Of a stretch of DNA of 64,000 nucleotides, positions 16,760-29,199 are shown one piece after another (the stretch's first letter is position 1; each line of letters starts with the position of its first letter). Origin of the DNA: Sphagnum magellanicum (lineage: Eukaryota > Streptophyta > Sphagnopsida > Sphagnales > Sphagnaceae). The notes under the pieces were generated by a model. The model had not been told where the DNA came from, did not search any database, and was given only the letters and a program-made list of their open reading frames with translations. The position numbers were made by a program, and so were the translations under genes. The stretch spans positions 3,720,001-3,784,000 of the forward strand of contig CM038919.1 of assembly GCA_021904315.1 (NCBI GenBank), read 5' to 3'.

Positions 16760-19165
16760 TTTTTTTGTGAGGTCTAACTCTACATCAACTTTGCAACTGG
16801 ATATTTGATATGTTATGATTAATTCAATTCTATGCTTATAATGTATATTTGTCAACCCCAAAAAGATCTTCATTAACCCTAATATGTCAAAATTTACTTA
16901 AATAAGGCACAATGGTGAAATTCATAGGCATATTAATTATTAGGTAATAGGAAGTGGTTTATGGTTTGAGTAATTTGAATCTGAATGGTGGCATATTTGT
17001 GGAAATAAATGGAACCAAATCATCATCTTTTGAATGTATTTTTAGTATTTGCTACATTAGGTGAAGTAGGAAATTAATTAGCAAAATGAATGAAGCTTTT
17101 GTGGGTAGATAAGCTTGTTTTGCTATTTTTTTGTTATCTACCATCATATTATTTAAGAAATGAGAAATCATTTATTATACATTTTAAATTTAAATCATTG
17201 ATGGTACAATGTTTTAAAATCATTCATAAATTTTAATGAACTCCCCACTCGGTAATTGAAAAGAGGTTTCTAGTTATTATCATTTGTTGAAATAACCAAA
17301 TTTAATATCTATATTGAATAAGGAAAGATATAATTGATTTAATTGAAGCATATGTTAAATGATTTTTACATCCATGGAATACTAATGTTGAATAATTGAA
17401 AAATTGAAAGTAGCTGCACAAAATTTTGCACCTTATGGTTTGAAAGTACTTTTAAACAAATTAACGGACATGGGTAAAAACTTGCCTTTTTTTCTTTAAA
17501 ATATAGATTCCTTTGTTATTCATAAATATTACTATATTATTATAGAATTTTCATTAGTTCCACCAATTGAATGGAAGCTAATAATAACTTATAAATTCAT
17601 CAAGGAAATGAACATTATGTGGTTTTTTCTTGAAATTATAAAACATTTTCTTTTTTCATTTTTATTTTAATGTGATTGTTCAAGAATTTTTTTTAATGTT
17701 TATTCAACATATTGTCATTGTCTTCTTTTGTGTTGTGTAGCTTATGGTTTGTAGCATTTCATCATTGAAACTTTACTTATTATGAAGATAAAAATAGGGA
17801 TATAAATCAATTGTTGAATAGCACCTAATTATGGCCTACAATCAAATGTCTAGGGCTTAAGGTAAAATGAAAACAAATTATATATACATCTTTCATTTTA
17901 GTCATTCATTTGATTTCATTACATTTTCAAAAAATTCATGAATTTTTTTTGTTTAATATTTAAATAAAATTTTGGATTTGCAGGTTTGTTTGGTTTTGTT
18001 AAGATGAAACTTTGTGAATAAAGTTCATAATGTCTTGAAAACTAAGATTATAGTATTACCAAATGTATAAAAATATTGCCCAAACCTTTCATCATTAATA
18101 AAATGCTTGTGGATAACAAATTTGATAAGTTTGAAAATGTCAATGGTTTTCCATATCCGAATCAAAATTCAAATTAATCATTATTTTTTTCTAAAAATTA
18201 TGAATATATGATTAGTAAGTATTAAATTTTACAATATTTCATACTAAAAGTTATTGTCATAATTTTTTTAAAAAAATTATACATTCTGAATTTTGCAAAA
18301 AAAACACATAATCGCATAAACTTCTTATATAACATGTGTTTTATAATTTTTGTACATAATTTTATGTTGAAAAAACAAAAATTTGCATAAATTTTTATTT
18401 GTTCAAAATAAAATATTATATATGGTAAACACTAAATTTTATAATTTTTAAACTAAACTTCATATTACAAAATTTGTACTTCAATTTTTGCATTTGAAAT
18501 ATTACATTAAAAAATTAGACTTGATGCAGTTCTAATTAAAATATTAATTATATTTTTCAGAGACACAGTTATGATAAAAATGCAACAAAATTCCAACTAA
18601 TCTTCATTATTTCAAACAAAATGAACATACATTAGTTCAAAAAATAATAATTTGAAAAAAAATCTTTGCTTAAAACTTCCTATTGAATCTTATGAAAATT
18701 TGTTTAGTGAGGAGATACAACACACTTTTCAATTTTTGCTTCATTCGTTACTCTTACTTTTGCTTTAAACATATTCCAATGATGCCCCCTTGCTATAAGG
18801 TGACCATTGTCCTATGTCATTGCTTACACTTCCTCAACCACAAACACATCCAACTCCCTATTATACACATGAATTGGCATCATCATTGGGCTAATTTTGA
18901 ACATTGCATTTTAAAAAAACATTGTTCGACTAGAGTCGAATCCTGACAAGTAATGAACTAATGAACAAATCAAGTTCTGTAGTTTTGATTCGTTAGGGCA
19001 AAAGGCTAGGGATTATCTCTTGAACCTTCAACAAATTACTCAAGAAATCATTGTCAAACATTCGAATAATGATTGTGTAAATTTTGGAATCTTGGAAATG
19101 GTTATGTTCCACCCATAATTTAATTTGAATTTTTGAACTCAAGTTTGATTTTTTCAACTCCTTCT
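16760..19165. other. AT-rich intergenic DNA downstream of the CDPK
   Basis: The first few hundred bases must hold the kinase 3' UTR, but no clear AATAAA signal was located. The rest is strongly AT-rich with only short spurious frames. No repeat family was recognised. Confidence 0.5.
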
Positions 19166-19169
19166 AGTC

Positions 19170-21095
19170 CATAATTGATTATGATTGAAGCTCTTTATGA
19201 AACATAAAGTTGTCCGCCATGGCATCACAACACATTTCAAGGAGGTGTGTCAATCAATCAATTGTTCCAACCTGGGAAAAAATGCGGTAGAAATATTTGC
19301 CCAAGAAAAATGGTATGAACCTGAGGATCACATGAAAAAGGTGGGGGAGCTTCAAACTAGAATAAATGAGGCTTTGAAACATGTGCTTTACATGTGAAAA
19401 TCCTTTACATTCATGAATAATTTCGATTAAATCTTTCAATTTTGAAGTTTAATAGTCAGTTGGTGTTGACTAAGGTCTCACGATGGACTTAACAAGTTCT
19501 ACTAATATTTAATTGATGCCAACTGAAATGAAATGAGTTTTTGATAAGGGCTTAGTTGGTGCCAACTATGATCCATTGGTGCCTCAATGGGTGTTGTGTT
19601 GGGAATTTAGTCGATGTTGACTAAGCATTTAAAAGGTTACTCTTGCTGGTTGATGTTGAGGTTCACTATGTGCCTAATTCCCAATTGACTCTTAACAAAT
19701 TTAATTTCATAAGTACTTTCTACATGTGCTTCTTCAACTAAATGTCATTGAAGAAGTGCCTGGATTCTTCAACATATGGTGTGATCAAAAGTTTGACAAC
19801 ACTATGTTCTGAAAGGAACTTGTTAGAGACTAAGGCTCGTTTCATCTACCTTATTGTGGTTGGTACCTTGATTGCCCTTCAGATTGCACTCATGTTTTAA
19901 AGAGGTCAAAGTGAAAGAAATTTGATGTGGGATATTTAGAAAAGTTTGCTTCCTATCAAGGAAATAAAAAGGAGGATATTGATAAAAGGAGGAAGAAGAA
20001 GAAGGATGTCCAAGTTTCTAACACTCCAGGGGCCACTCAAACTTTTGTTGACATTGAGAACCTTGAACATGATGTAAATCTTGAGTTATCAGAGTTCCGG
20101 AATTCTCCTAACTGTGTTGTTCATGAAGAAGACTTTCCTGGAGCTCTTAGGAATAGGAGGGGTCGTGCTACTTAGCCATTGTCGCACACATGAAGGAGGA
20201 CACAACTTGTGTAGAAGTCACCCAAGACTTCAAATTGGAGATCTCGTATTCAACCATCTCAAAGCCCAAAACTCATTAGCAGCCACAAGACCCCGGGGCT
20301 AGTTATAAAGGCTTTCAACATCAATCGGCCTTTGTTGGTGAAGACAAAAGTTTCAATTCAAAAATGGCCCCTTGGCTTTCAGAATGTAAATGATTTATGG
20401 ACGAAGGTCATATTGATTCAAGACTTTATTCTTCATTGAATTACCAATTTCTTTCAAATTCATTATCCAAGGTTGTCTTGAATTCTCACAGGACTCCCCA
20501 AAGGACATAGTGGACCTCATCTTTGTTGAAGTCCTAGGAAATTTTCCTATCCCGCATCTATTGGACCTTGTTTGTAGTATTCCAAAATGGAATGCAAGAG
20601 TTGACAACTATGTAACATCCATTTTTGGATTCGTGGACAATTATCTTACGAGGGATGGTTGCATCCTTTTTTTATACAATGACAACTTTTGGGTTTTGAA
20701 AAACATCAAGTCTTACCTAGAGGACTACAACTTCAAAATTCATTCAAAGTTTACAATCGTCAACAATATGCATCGCACAAATCCTGAATTCCCAACAAAA
20801 AAAAAAAAACATTATTTGAATTCCACCAAGGTTTCTTGCATCTGCATGAGCTCAATACTAACACATGTTTTTATATTTTATAGACTTTCATGAGCAGGGC
20901 ACTTCTAGTTGTACATGAGAATGGAAGTTTTGTTTTTTCAAGGGATATGCAACAAGGACACATTCAAGATGATGATGTGTTCTTCAATTGGACCACTCAA
21001 GATACTATGACAATGTTGAAGAGTGGCTTGCCTTTTCAAGTTGGACATGAGATCCACCTTGACACTTTCCAATTGCTTCTCCTTACCTTCTGATC
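19170..21095 (+). pseudogene. Mobile-element protein remnant with methyltransferase-like C-terminal half
   Basis: A broken coding region. At 19185-19397 one frame reads KLFMKHKVVRHGITTHFKEVCQ (shown here in part) and ends with a helical LQTRINEALKHV. A basic linker lies at 19927-20175 (DKRRKKKKDVQV). At 20510-20810 comes FVDNYLTRDGCILFLYND, then LKNIKSYLEDYNFKIHSKFTIVN. This is the late beta-strand pattern of a class I SAM-dependent methyltransferase (strand, 'pGG'-like turn, strand, helix, strand). At 20890-21093 comes DDEVFFNWT-like DDDVFFNWTTQDTM, then SGLPFQVG, a form I associate from memory with element-encoded methyltransferase-like proteins of non-flowering plants. The SAM-binding motif I was not found; the frame is lost after 21093. 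Function is inferred from fold pattern only, and other origins are possible. Confidence 0.5.
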
Positions 21096-21099
21096 TCCT

Positions 21100-22740
21100 A
21101 GGAGTCTAATGGTGAACATCAATACTTCAACAAGTCTCTTTCAATTCCATTTGTGTTCAACTTTGTCCAATTTTATCTCTTTTTCTATTCAACTTCATAT
21201 CTTTCATTTTGTATTGCAAATCTCATAAAGAGGTTCTCCTTGGAGCATGTAACTACTTGAGAGCATGCCAAAACCATGGAAGACATGTTCATTTATTTGA
21301 ACCGAACCTTGATGTGTATCTTGTGCTTCTACAACCACTATTGGATGTTTTTGAAAAATAAACCAATCCTATGAAAGAGGAACATAACGACCTGGATGCT
21401 CTTGTGCAGAAGAAGTCCAAATTTGATCTTGATTGTGAATAAATTTAACCTTCCCAATTTCAAGTATTTAATGTGGGTTTTTGGTCAAGCTTTGATAATT
21501 AACATTCCATTGCTTGATGAAGAGATTGGTTGCCTCCAAGGCAAAGGACAATTCTTTTTTTTTGTTTGTGAAGAATTCTTCCCCAACCCACCATCGAGTC
21601 TTTCATTGCGAGAATATTAAGAGGCAATGGCTCTTCATTTTTCCAGCATTTCGTTTCCACCTATACAAAAAATTGCCATAAATATAACAGCTTTGTTTTA
21701 TGCTACATTGAGGATGAAGTTATAGAATAGGTTCCTCTAAACTCTAGCTTTTTCTTCAAGCCTTCATTATTTGTTCCAATTTTTTCAACTCATTTAATTA
21801 ACACGATATTCTCACATCTAATCTCAAACTAGTTCAATGATTATTACTTTTAGTTACAAATCTTAACAAATACAAATTAATTTTTCACATACCATAAATC
21901 CAAATGAAATCTTAATCCAACAAAAGGAATTTACTAACTGGGTGTCAAAGAAATTGAATTTTGAGTGTTTTTATCGTTGAAACTTTAATAGAAATGTAAA
22001 AACAAATTAGGGAAATTAAATAAATAACCCCAATGGGTGAAATTCCATTAAACATTGATGTGAAACACATGGGTTGATGCTTGTGTTACTATGTTAAAAA
22101 TTGTGTTATTGGGTTAATACTTGTGTTACTATGTTGTTATATTTGTTTTACTAGTTTTCCCATGGAAAATTTTGCCCAAAATGTCTAGAATTCAAAGAAA
22201 ACAAGTTCCCAATTTGCCAAACCTATGTGATAAGTTCAAATTGGTATCCTATAATGCAAAACGATTCAATTTATTTTTCATTTTTTTGTCCTCCTTATCT
22301 TTATTTGTCTATTTTGAAATGTTATAAAGGAATTTTATTTTTTTGAATACTAGAGTATTAGAAAATATTGGGGATCAAAATTGTTGTTTTACAAACTATT
22401 ATGTTCAAAATTGACTAGAAAAAATAAAAAATGATGAATTACAGCTAATGTTTTCTTAATTCTTTTGTTGTAAGTGCCTTTTTTTTAGGATAGCAATGTA
22501 AGAATGTTTATAAAATTTGAAAACTACTCTTGATTCTTCAAGACATTTGGCTTTAGTATGTGCACAGAATCCCTTTATACTTCTACCATAGATCCATGAT
22601 GTGTAGCTTATAAACATTGTTAAGTTATGTAACCATGTTTCATTTCTCATCATTATATTTGCAAGTGCTGGCGCTTGGCATGTATGCATACGTTGTATAT
22701 ATTTATTACATTATTCTCCACAATGGAGTTCACGACCTTC
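21100..22740. other. AT-rich intergenic DNA, no gene seen
   Basis: Bases 21100-21640 may be the decayed end of the upstream methyltransferase-like element: they keep a moderate base composition but no readable frame. The rest shows nothing recognisable. Confidence 0.4.
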
Positions 22741-22754
22741 TTATATATTTGAGA

Positions 22755-23205
22755 CTAGGGTAAAGTTCAAAATTATTATGCTAAAATCAGATCATAAATA
22801 TCTTATATGAAGCATTGCACATGAGTTCAAAATTATTCTATTGGAGGCAGGTAACACACATAATCTATGTATTTGTAATTGAGTTCAAAATTGTTATGTT
22901 GACAATATATCACAAATTCCATATTGAATTTTTATTTTATCATTAATGGCTTCAAGTTGTTGTTAATTTTCATATTCAATTCTTGGTTTATCTATAATGT
23001 CTTCATAGTTTTAATTATTTTGTAGCACATCCAAATTTAATATAGATATGACTTTGCATATGAGTTCATAATCATTCTTTTGCAATCATATCACAATTTT
23101 CACATTGCAGATGAGTTCAATACTATTCTAGTGGACACATATCACAAATTTCATACACATTGCATTGCTAGTGATTTCGAAAATATTTTGGTGGAAAAAG
23201 ATGAC
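22755..23205. repeat. Degenerate 50-60-bp tandem repeat
   Basis: The word GAGTTCAAAATTATT or a close form starts near 22763, 22823, 22881, 23061, 23111 and 23171, each followed at a similar distance by ATATCACAAATTTCAT-like text. Steps of 50-60 bp, with a gap between the third and fourth units, point to an old minisatellite. Confidence 0.6.
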
Positions 23206-23209
23206 AAAT

Positions 23210-24690
23210 TTCATTTAGATGACAATCAAAACAAGTTGAGTATTTTGCTTTCATTTCCTCCCTATTTTGATAAAGTTGAATATGGACACATTCAGTACAT
23301 TGTTAATCTATCTTTAAACTCTTGAATGTCCCTTTTTGTGATGACTAACATCTTGTGGTGCGCTCTAAGGTCAACACCTACAACTATTGCTATCACCATA
23401 CTCACAACACAACATAAAAATACCCTAACTAGTACACCACATCCAAACCAAAGTTCTATTCACCTACAAACCATAGGACTCCAAATACTAACAAAAATCG
23501 CAACAAACTCCTTACATAACAAGAGCACAAAAACATAGCAAAACATAGCATAATTATAGTGTGTTTCGAAATCCAGAAAATTAAATTTTGATCACACATA
23601 ATCCTTACTTATCTTGAACACCAAAAAGCAGGAATCCCATTCACAGTAGAACTGGTTCTAAACTTACTTACCCCAAATTACTTACAATAACTAAGATAAA
23701 AATTTATAACTATAGTAAAAGCCCAGACAATATTGTCCTCATTTTCTTTGCTTAAAGATGTTACATCCTTTGCTTCCTCATCACTTAAAACAATTAATAG
23801 TATACCATTTTTCGAGATCTCTTCCTTGTGCAGTGCTTTGCATTTTCGACCATTTTTCTTTTTGGATGTAGGAAGACTAAAATTATTTGCAAATTGTTCC
23901 ATCAATTCTTTGTTTACACTTGAATGCCTACATTTGGACAAAGTTTGCTATATTCACTATTTTTAGTGTGCCTATTCACATCACTTTTTTGAGGGCCTAT
24001 GGCAAAGTAAAGAACTTTTCAATGTTGGTTTCTTTTGACATATTTTCTGACTTCATTTTTTCGCTATGTTCCTTGTTGATAATGTGCATAATGAGTCAAA
24101 ACTGCGAAACAAGATCTATTGATTCTAAATTCTTCTTTTTAATAATGGCATGTGTTGTTTGCAAGACATTCAAAATTCTTGCGAAAAGTGGGGTACTTAT
24201 AGTTTTTATGACGCTTTTTAGTTGGATTTGTGCATGCGATAATGGACATACAATGGTGACCCTCATTTTTCTTGATGTTGCAATTCAATAGTGATATGGT
24301 TATTTGACCCACAACAATTTTTATCCATGTTTTTTCGTCTTCTCCTTCTTTTGATGTTGATTGCAATGGTGTTCTTGGTTCTTCTTCCTCCTCCACTAAG
24401 GTTCCTTTTGTCTATTCGACCAATGTTTCCTAGTTTGCATTGTATTTTAAAATTAACAATTCATACTTGTCGTGAATGGATCACTTTCATTTTCTGGTCA
24501 CTTCTTGCATGCGGCTTCTACCAATGAATATTGGTCCACTTTACTTGCCCCCAATAGATATTTTAGTTGGCATAATAAATGGGTCCTATAGTTTCAATTT
24601 ATTGGTTCAACTGGCCACGAGTTATCCCTTGAAGCTTTTCTCAAGTTGTTCACAAAATTCAAGTTAAACATCTGTATCATGGTGCCATAC
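23210..24690. other. Intergenic DNA with unassignable worn frames
   Basis: Several 70-130-codon open frames occur on both strands, none with a recognisable motif. The minus-strand frame at 23678-23941 is Lys/Glu-rich and may be a worn coding fragment of an element, but I cannot name it. Confidence 0.35.
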
Positions 24691-24694
24691 ATTT

Positions 24695-25165
24695 TGTCAC
24701 AACCCTAGCCTTGGGCTCACGACCAAGGCAAGGGCTTGCAAGGTGCGGGCCAAAAGTGAAGCCCGGGAGTCACATTTCATGCTCCCGAAAATGTAGGAGA
24801 ATGTGAGTGAATGAACCCACACACTCCCAAGTGGGCTCCCACCTTGGGAGTTGGAGTCTCGATGGACTTTCAAGTTTTTAGAAGGAAATTGCAAGAGTCA
24901 AAACTCATTGGATTGAAGAGTTCCTTATACCATTGGAAAGCTCTTGACACTTAGATGTTCAAAATGGGCTCGCATGATCCATTTGGATACTTAAAACATA
25001 AATTATGGCCAAAAGAAGGGTTGGGAGTCAAATAGCCAATTTGACTCCCAACCACTAAAAGTCACGTGTAGGTGCCGTGCCACATACAATTAGAAAGATC
25101 TTGAGGTTTTTGTTTCAACTTCCTACAAGGTGAAACAAGTGGATTCCTCATAAACTCATGTCCTT
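24695..25165 (+). mobile_element. LTR fragment related to the solo LTR at 27.65 kb
   Basis: The stretch opens TGTCACAACCC, like TGTCGCAACCC at the start of the 27.65-28.47 kb LTR read on the minus strand. From about 24895 the two stay alignable: CAAAAC, TTATACCATTG, CTTGA..CTTA..TGTCCAAAATGG-like text, GGCCAAAAGAAGGG, TTTGACTCCC and CCACTAAAAGTC. The head between them differs, so they are related subfamilies. The 3' end is lost to divergence after about 25165, and no target duplication was confirmed. Orientation is opposite to the solo LTR. Confidence 0.6.
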
Positions 25166-25169
25166 AGAA

Positions 25170-26375
25170 CAAAACAACATAACTTCTACAAAATTAACAA
25201 TGTTTTACTAGTAGAAATTATTTTGCCATGCATACCTCATCTTCCATTTCTTGGGGGAAATCTATTTGTCATCTCCCTTCAAATTCTTCTATTTCCTTCA
25301 CAAGTAAGGGTCCAAACACTTTATAAGAAACAACATGTGCCCCCTTCAACCACTACTTTTTCGTTTTTTTGAAGAATATTCCTAAAATCTTTTTAATGTA
25401 TTTCAAAAATACATTTAAAATATTTAAAATATTCTTGATACTATTATGTTAAGGTGTATATTTTTTTAAATCCCAAAATATGTCATAAAAACAAATCTTC
25501 AAATTGTGCTTTTAGTGTCAAAACCATTATTAAATAGTGGTCATGAGTTTTTGAAAATGTAAATTAAGTAATTTTCACTCATTAGATTGATTCCAAAATT
25601 TTATGATATGTACATAATTTATTCAAAATAACATTTTATAAAAGAAAATTCTATTTAGTATTTTACAATCCAAAATTCAAAAAATTAAGCAATGGTTATG
25701 ATTGTTAATGGTACATGTTAGTATAATTGCACCCATATAAATGTTTTAAATAGATCAGCACATACAATAATTTACATTTGTTGATTCTTGCAATCAAATT
25801 TGAAATCAAAAGAAATCCTTCACCTTCGGTGTGTAAGTCTTCAAAGCAAACCCTTTAATATTTTTTGGTGCCATGGTGCTTATGCATCTTGTTGGTGTCC
25901 AATTCTGTCCACGTCAATGTTTTCTTTTCTGTCAAACCCTCTCCACATTTTCTTTATGTTTTTACATTTCACAAATAATTTGCTTCCTTCATTTTGTAGG
26001 ATATTTATCTCTTATGAGATTTGATGCCTATCTATTAGAAGCTTTAGTGTTATGTGTTATCTTTTGAAATGACCTGGTGTCAAAACTATCTTAACATTTT
26101 TGTCATTTAATAGACCCTGTCATCCTCCCTATCTTTCCCATTTACTTGGCCCATGGACTTCTTTCAACGGTTGGAATTCATTGAACTTGTAACCATAATT
26201 ACCCTTGCACTTAACTATTGGATTATTTTATGTTTTTCACTAATAAACTTCCCTATAACATTTCATCATTTGTTCACAATGACCGAATACCATCAATGTT
26301 TATCAATTTCAATTGTTGTAATTCCCTATTTTGGCATTACGAGTTGCATAATTTGGACTACAAAAATATTACAAT
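25170..26375. other. AT-rich intergenic DNA, no gene seen
   Basis: No recognisable frame up to about 26150. From 26150 the text may already be the worn N-terminal part of the Mutator-like transposase that becomes readable near 26400 (FNGDILFK near 26409). Confidence 0.4.
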
Positions 26376-26379
26376 TCAA

Positions 26380-29195
26380 ATTGTTTTTTTTTTTGCCCAC
26401 AACATTCAATGGTGATATTCTATTCAAAATCCCTCCACTATGCCCTAGTAATTTATCTTCATTGTAGATGCAAGGCATGGATAGAAAGTATGATGGCCAT
26501 GTTTGGTCCAAGGTTATTGCAACCAATATCAAAAATATTTTTGGTTTTAGTTTCAGGAAGGCTTGCTATTTGGGTCACTTGTGTTGTGTTGAGACCAATT
26601 GTGATTACTCTGTCCATTTCAAGGCTTGCAATGAGACTACCTAGGTCACAAAGTTGGCCCAACTTCCAATGAAAAGACATGTCGTTGGACCTCCAAATTC
26701 GTCCTTCACTTGCAAATTTTGCAATTCCCCCCTTTCTATGTAGATCCTTGTAAAGGTTGTATTTATTATGTTGTCTATAAACTCTAATCTATTTCAAGAA
26801 TTGTGATTCACCTTGGTTTGCATCTTCACCTTGTTGCAAATGGTAGGTGTAGAGAGATTGTGGATAAGAATAAGAAGTTGATAAAGGAGGGGGTCAATTG
26901 AATGCTCAATGTTAAAATATCTACCATCTTTTTGAGCGTTAGTAAATCCTTCCTTGTTACGCATTTGTTCAATGACAATGGTGACAATAGTGGTGAAGTT
27001 CTCAAAGGCCATCAACTCAAACAAATTCAAGACAAATTCATTTTTTGAAGCTCGTCAAATGTACACAACCTTGTTATTTCATTCAAGCATTATCGGGGTG
27101 GAGGTTACATTGACAACATCCTTGAATTTAAGTCCAAGAGTCATTACGATTTCATTTAGGAAGCTTGCGTCCCAATTAAATATCTAGTTAGAAGGTCTTT
27201 TTTGTCTAGATGTTCATCAATGGGGTTGGAAACGAAGTTGGGTTTGTTGCACAAATGCAACTTAGGGGTGATTTGGAGACTCTTGGATCATGTTTGACCA
27301 TGTGAAGTAAGTCACTGATTAGACAACGATGGCCTGCCATGTTTATGATATGATATGTTGCAAAGTCATGACCATTGTAGTTTGCGACATGTAATCTAAA
27401 GACATTGAATCATAACAAATCATTCGGACAACCACACAATGCTCAAACACAGGTATGTTGAACCAAGCTTCAAAGGATCCATGGTGGATAGTGCATAAGC
27501 AAATTGGAATGTTGTCAAAATTGTTTATGGTTCTAAGGATGCCATTGTGAAGGTGGTTGACAAAGAACGTACATGTTTGTTCCATTGGATTCAATCACTT
27601 GACAAGCATCCCAAACAATTAATTATACTTAAAGTGCAAGATCAACACAAGGTGACGCATTCCCAAGTCCCAAGTTAGCCCCAAGTTGGGCTAACTCATT
27701 CAAGTTGCGGAATTTCTGGGATTCGGGGCACGCTCCCAACTTCCAGCACTAAAGGGGGTGAGAGGGGCGTGCTAAAAGCTTCGAGATAGACTAGGACGAG
27801 GGACAAGCTTACTCAATTACACGGTCCTGCATCGAAATCCAACCCATAAATGGGTTAGAACTCATTTTGCACCTTTTTGGTGTTGGGACAAGCCGTGGAC
27901 TAACTTGGATTCATTTGACTCACCACGGCCCAGACTTAGGGGAAACCACCACCTTCCCCCATATAGTATTCTCTGCAGCTCTCCACGGGACTTGCATCCA
28001 AATGGCTCTTTTTCCCGGGACTCCCAAAGTGGAGTCCCGAAACTGTTCCGGTTTGGACTCTCGGGACTTTGGACGCTCATAACTCCTCGCCCCAAACTCG
28101 GATCGGGACGAGGTCTAAATCAAAGTTGTATCTCTCCTCGAGAGCTTTTCAACGGTGTATCGCACTTCACCTGCACACACCGGAATTGGGTCGATTCCCG
28201 ACTTTTAGTGGTCGGGAGTCAAACTGCCAGTTTGGCTCCTAGCCCTTCTTTCGACCATAACTTGTGCTGCAGATGTCCAAATCGCTTATGTGAGGCCATT
28301 TTGGACATTTACACTTCAAGACCTTTTCAATGGTATAAAGAATGCCCCAATGCAAGGTGTTTTGACCCCTACAATCACGCTATAAATTTTCGGGAGTCCC
28401 GGAGGACTCCCAAGTCCCATTTTCGAAAGTGTGAGTGGCGACCTCACAACTTCCTCAAAGTGGGGTTGCGACACAAGGCCCTCTACTTCGAATACAAAAA
28501 TTTCAAGTCTTTAAAAAAGGCGGACATTCAATATGCAACTATTTGTTGTTAATGGCTTTCGTTGAGAGCCATGTCTAAATCTACTATTCACGAACTTGGT
28601 AACTAGCTTGCCTTTTGGCACTTTCATGTCAAATAATGGAACAAGTTCATGGCCCATGTAAGAATGTCCTTTCTTATATTATGTTAAGGGATTTATCTTC
28701 TATCTTCTATGTTCTTACACTTCTGGTCTAATCCTCTCTTCTTGGTATTTGTAGAAGTTTAACAACATTGAGTGGGTAGATATGCCGACTTGTAATCTTG
28801 TTGAAATTGTGCATAACATCTAATTACAACAATCATGAAAGTGCGGCACCTTTTTATACATAGCCACCTACAACGATTATGTTCGGGTTTTTAAATAATC
28901 CACTCTATATTGACATTATTTGCGAGGAGGTCCTTTTGAGCAAGGTCCTGATAGGAATGAATTCCTTTTGAGGAGGGCCCATGTTTCGGGGGATGTTTTT
29001 AATCTTGTGGCAACCATTGCCAATTATGCTTATGAGTTTTCGTTCACAAAACAAACTCCTCATTTGGAGGGTGAGGAGGTGTTTGGTTCTAGTAAACGTA
29101 GTGTTGACTTTTTTCCAAAGGTGGATGACGAGTCACATAGGCTTGACCATGTCAATTTCTCTCACCCTCATGTGGTTGTTCCTGCTTGTTAACCC
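26380..29195 (+). mobile_element. Mutator-like transposase remnant, interrupted by a solo LTR
   Basis: A decayed transposase. At 26465-26610 it reads RKYDGHVWSK, then GFSFRKACYLGHLCC and C.....H, the spacing of a WRKY/GCM1-type zinc finger as found in Mutator-like transposases. From 26800 in shifting frames come IHLGLHLH, STIFLSVSKSFL and QIQDKF, and then YIDNILEFKSKSHYDF near 27090-27150. At 27440-27650 come FKGSMVDSA, NWNVVKIVYGS and KERTCLFHWIQSLDKH, with the Asp and Cys/His pattern of the MULE core. The text breaks at 27652 and resumes at 28474 (YFEYKNFKSLKKAD, then LAFWHFHVK). The C-terminal part is a 90-codon open frame at 28920-29192 (RGGPFEQGPDRNEFLLRRA, then HLEGEEVFGSSKRSVD). No terminal inverted repeats were located. 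The family assignment rests on motif pattern from memory. Confidence 0.65.
27653..28473 (-). mobile_element. Solo LTR (821 bp) with 5-bp target duplication
   Basis: The block is flanked by CAAGG on both sides (27648-27652 and 28474-28478), begins TGACGCA and ends GCGACA on the plus strand, so it has the TG...CA ends of an LTR. On the minus strand it opens TGTCGCAACCCC. It is far richer in GC than its surroundings, and repeats GGGAGTC and GACTCCC words. It sits exactly at the break in the Mutator-like transposase, whose text continues on the far side. No internal retroelement DNA is left, which is what unequal recombination between two LTRs leaves behind. The clean duplication and higher GC suggest it is younger than the element it interrupts. 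The 215-codon open frame across it has no protein motif and is not a gene. Confidence 0.85.
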
Positions 29196-29199
29196 AATA

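Noticed and set aside
27905-28552. 215-codon open frame on the plus strand
   Set aside because: It runs across the solo LTR; the length comes from GC-rich DNA with few stops. Its last part reads the transposase text beyond the LTR, and there is no domain of its own.
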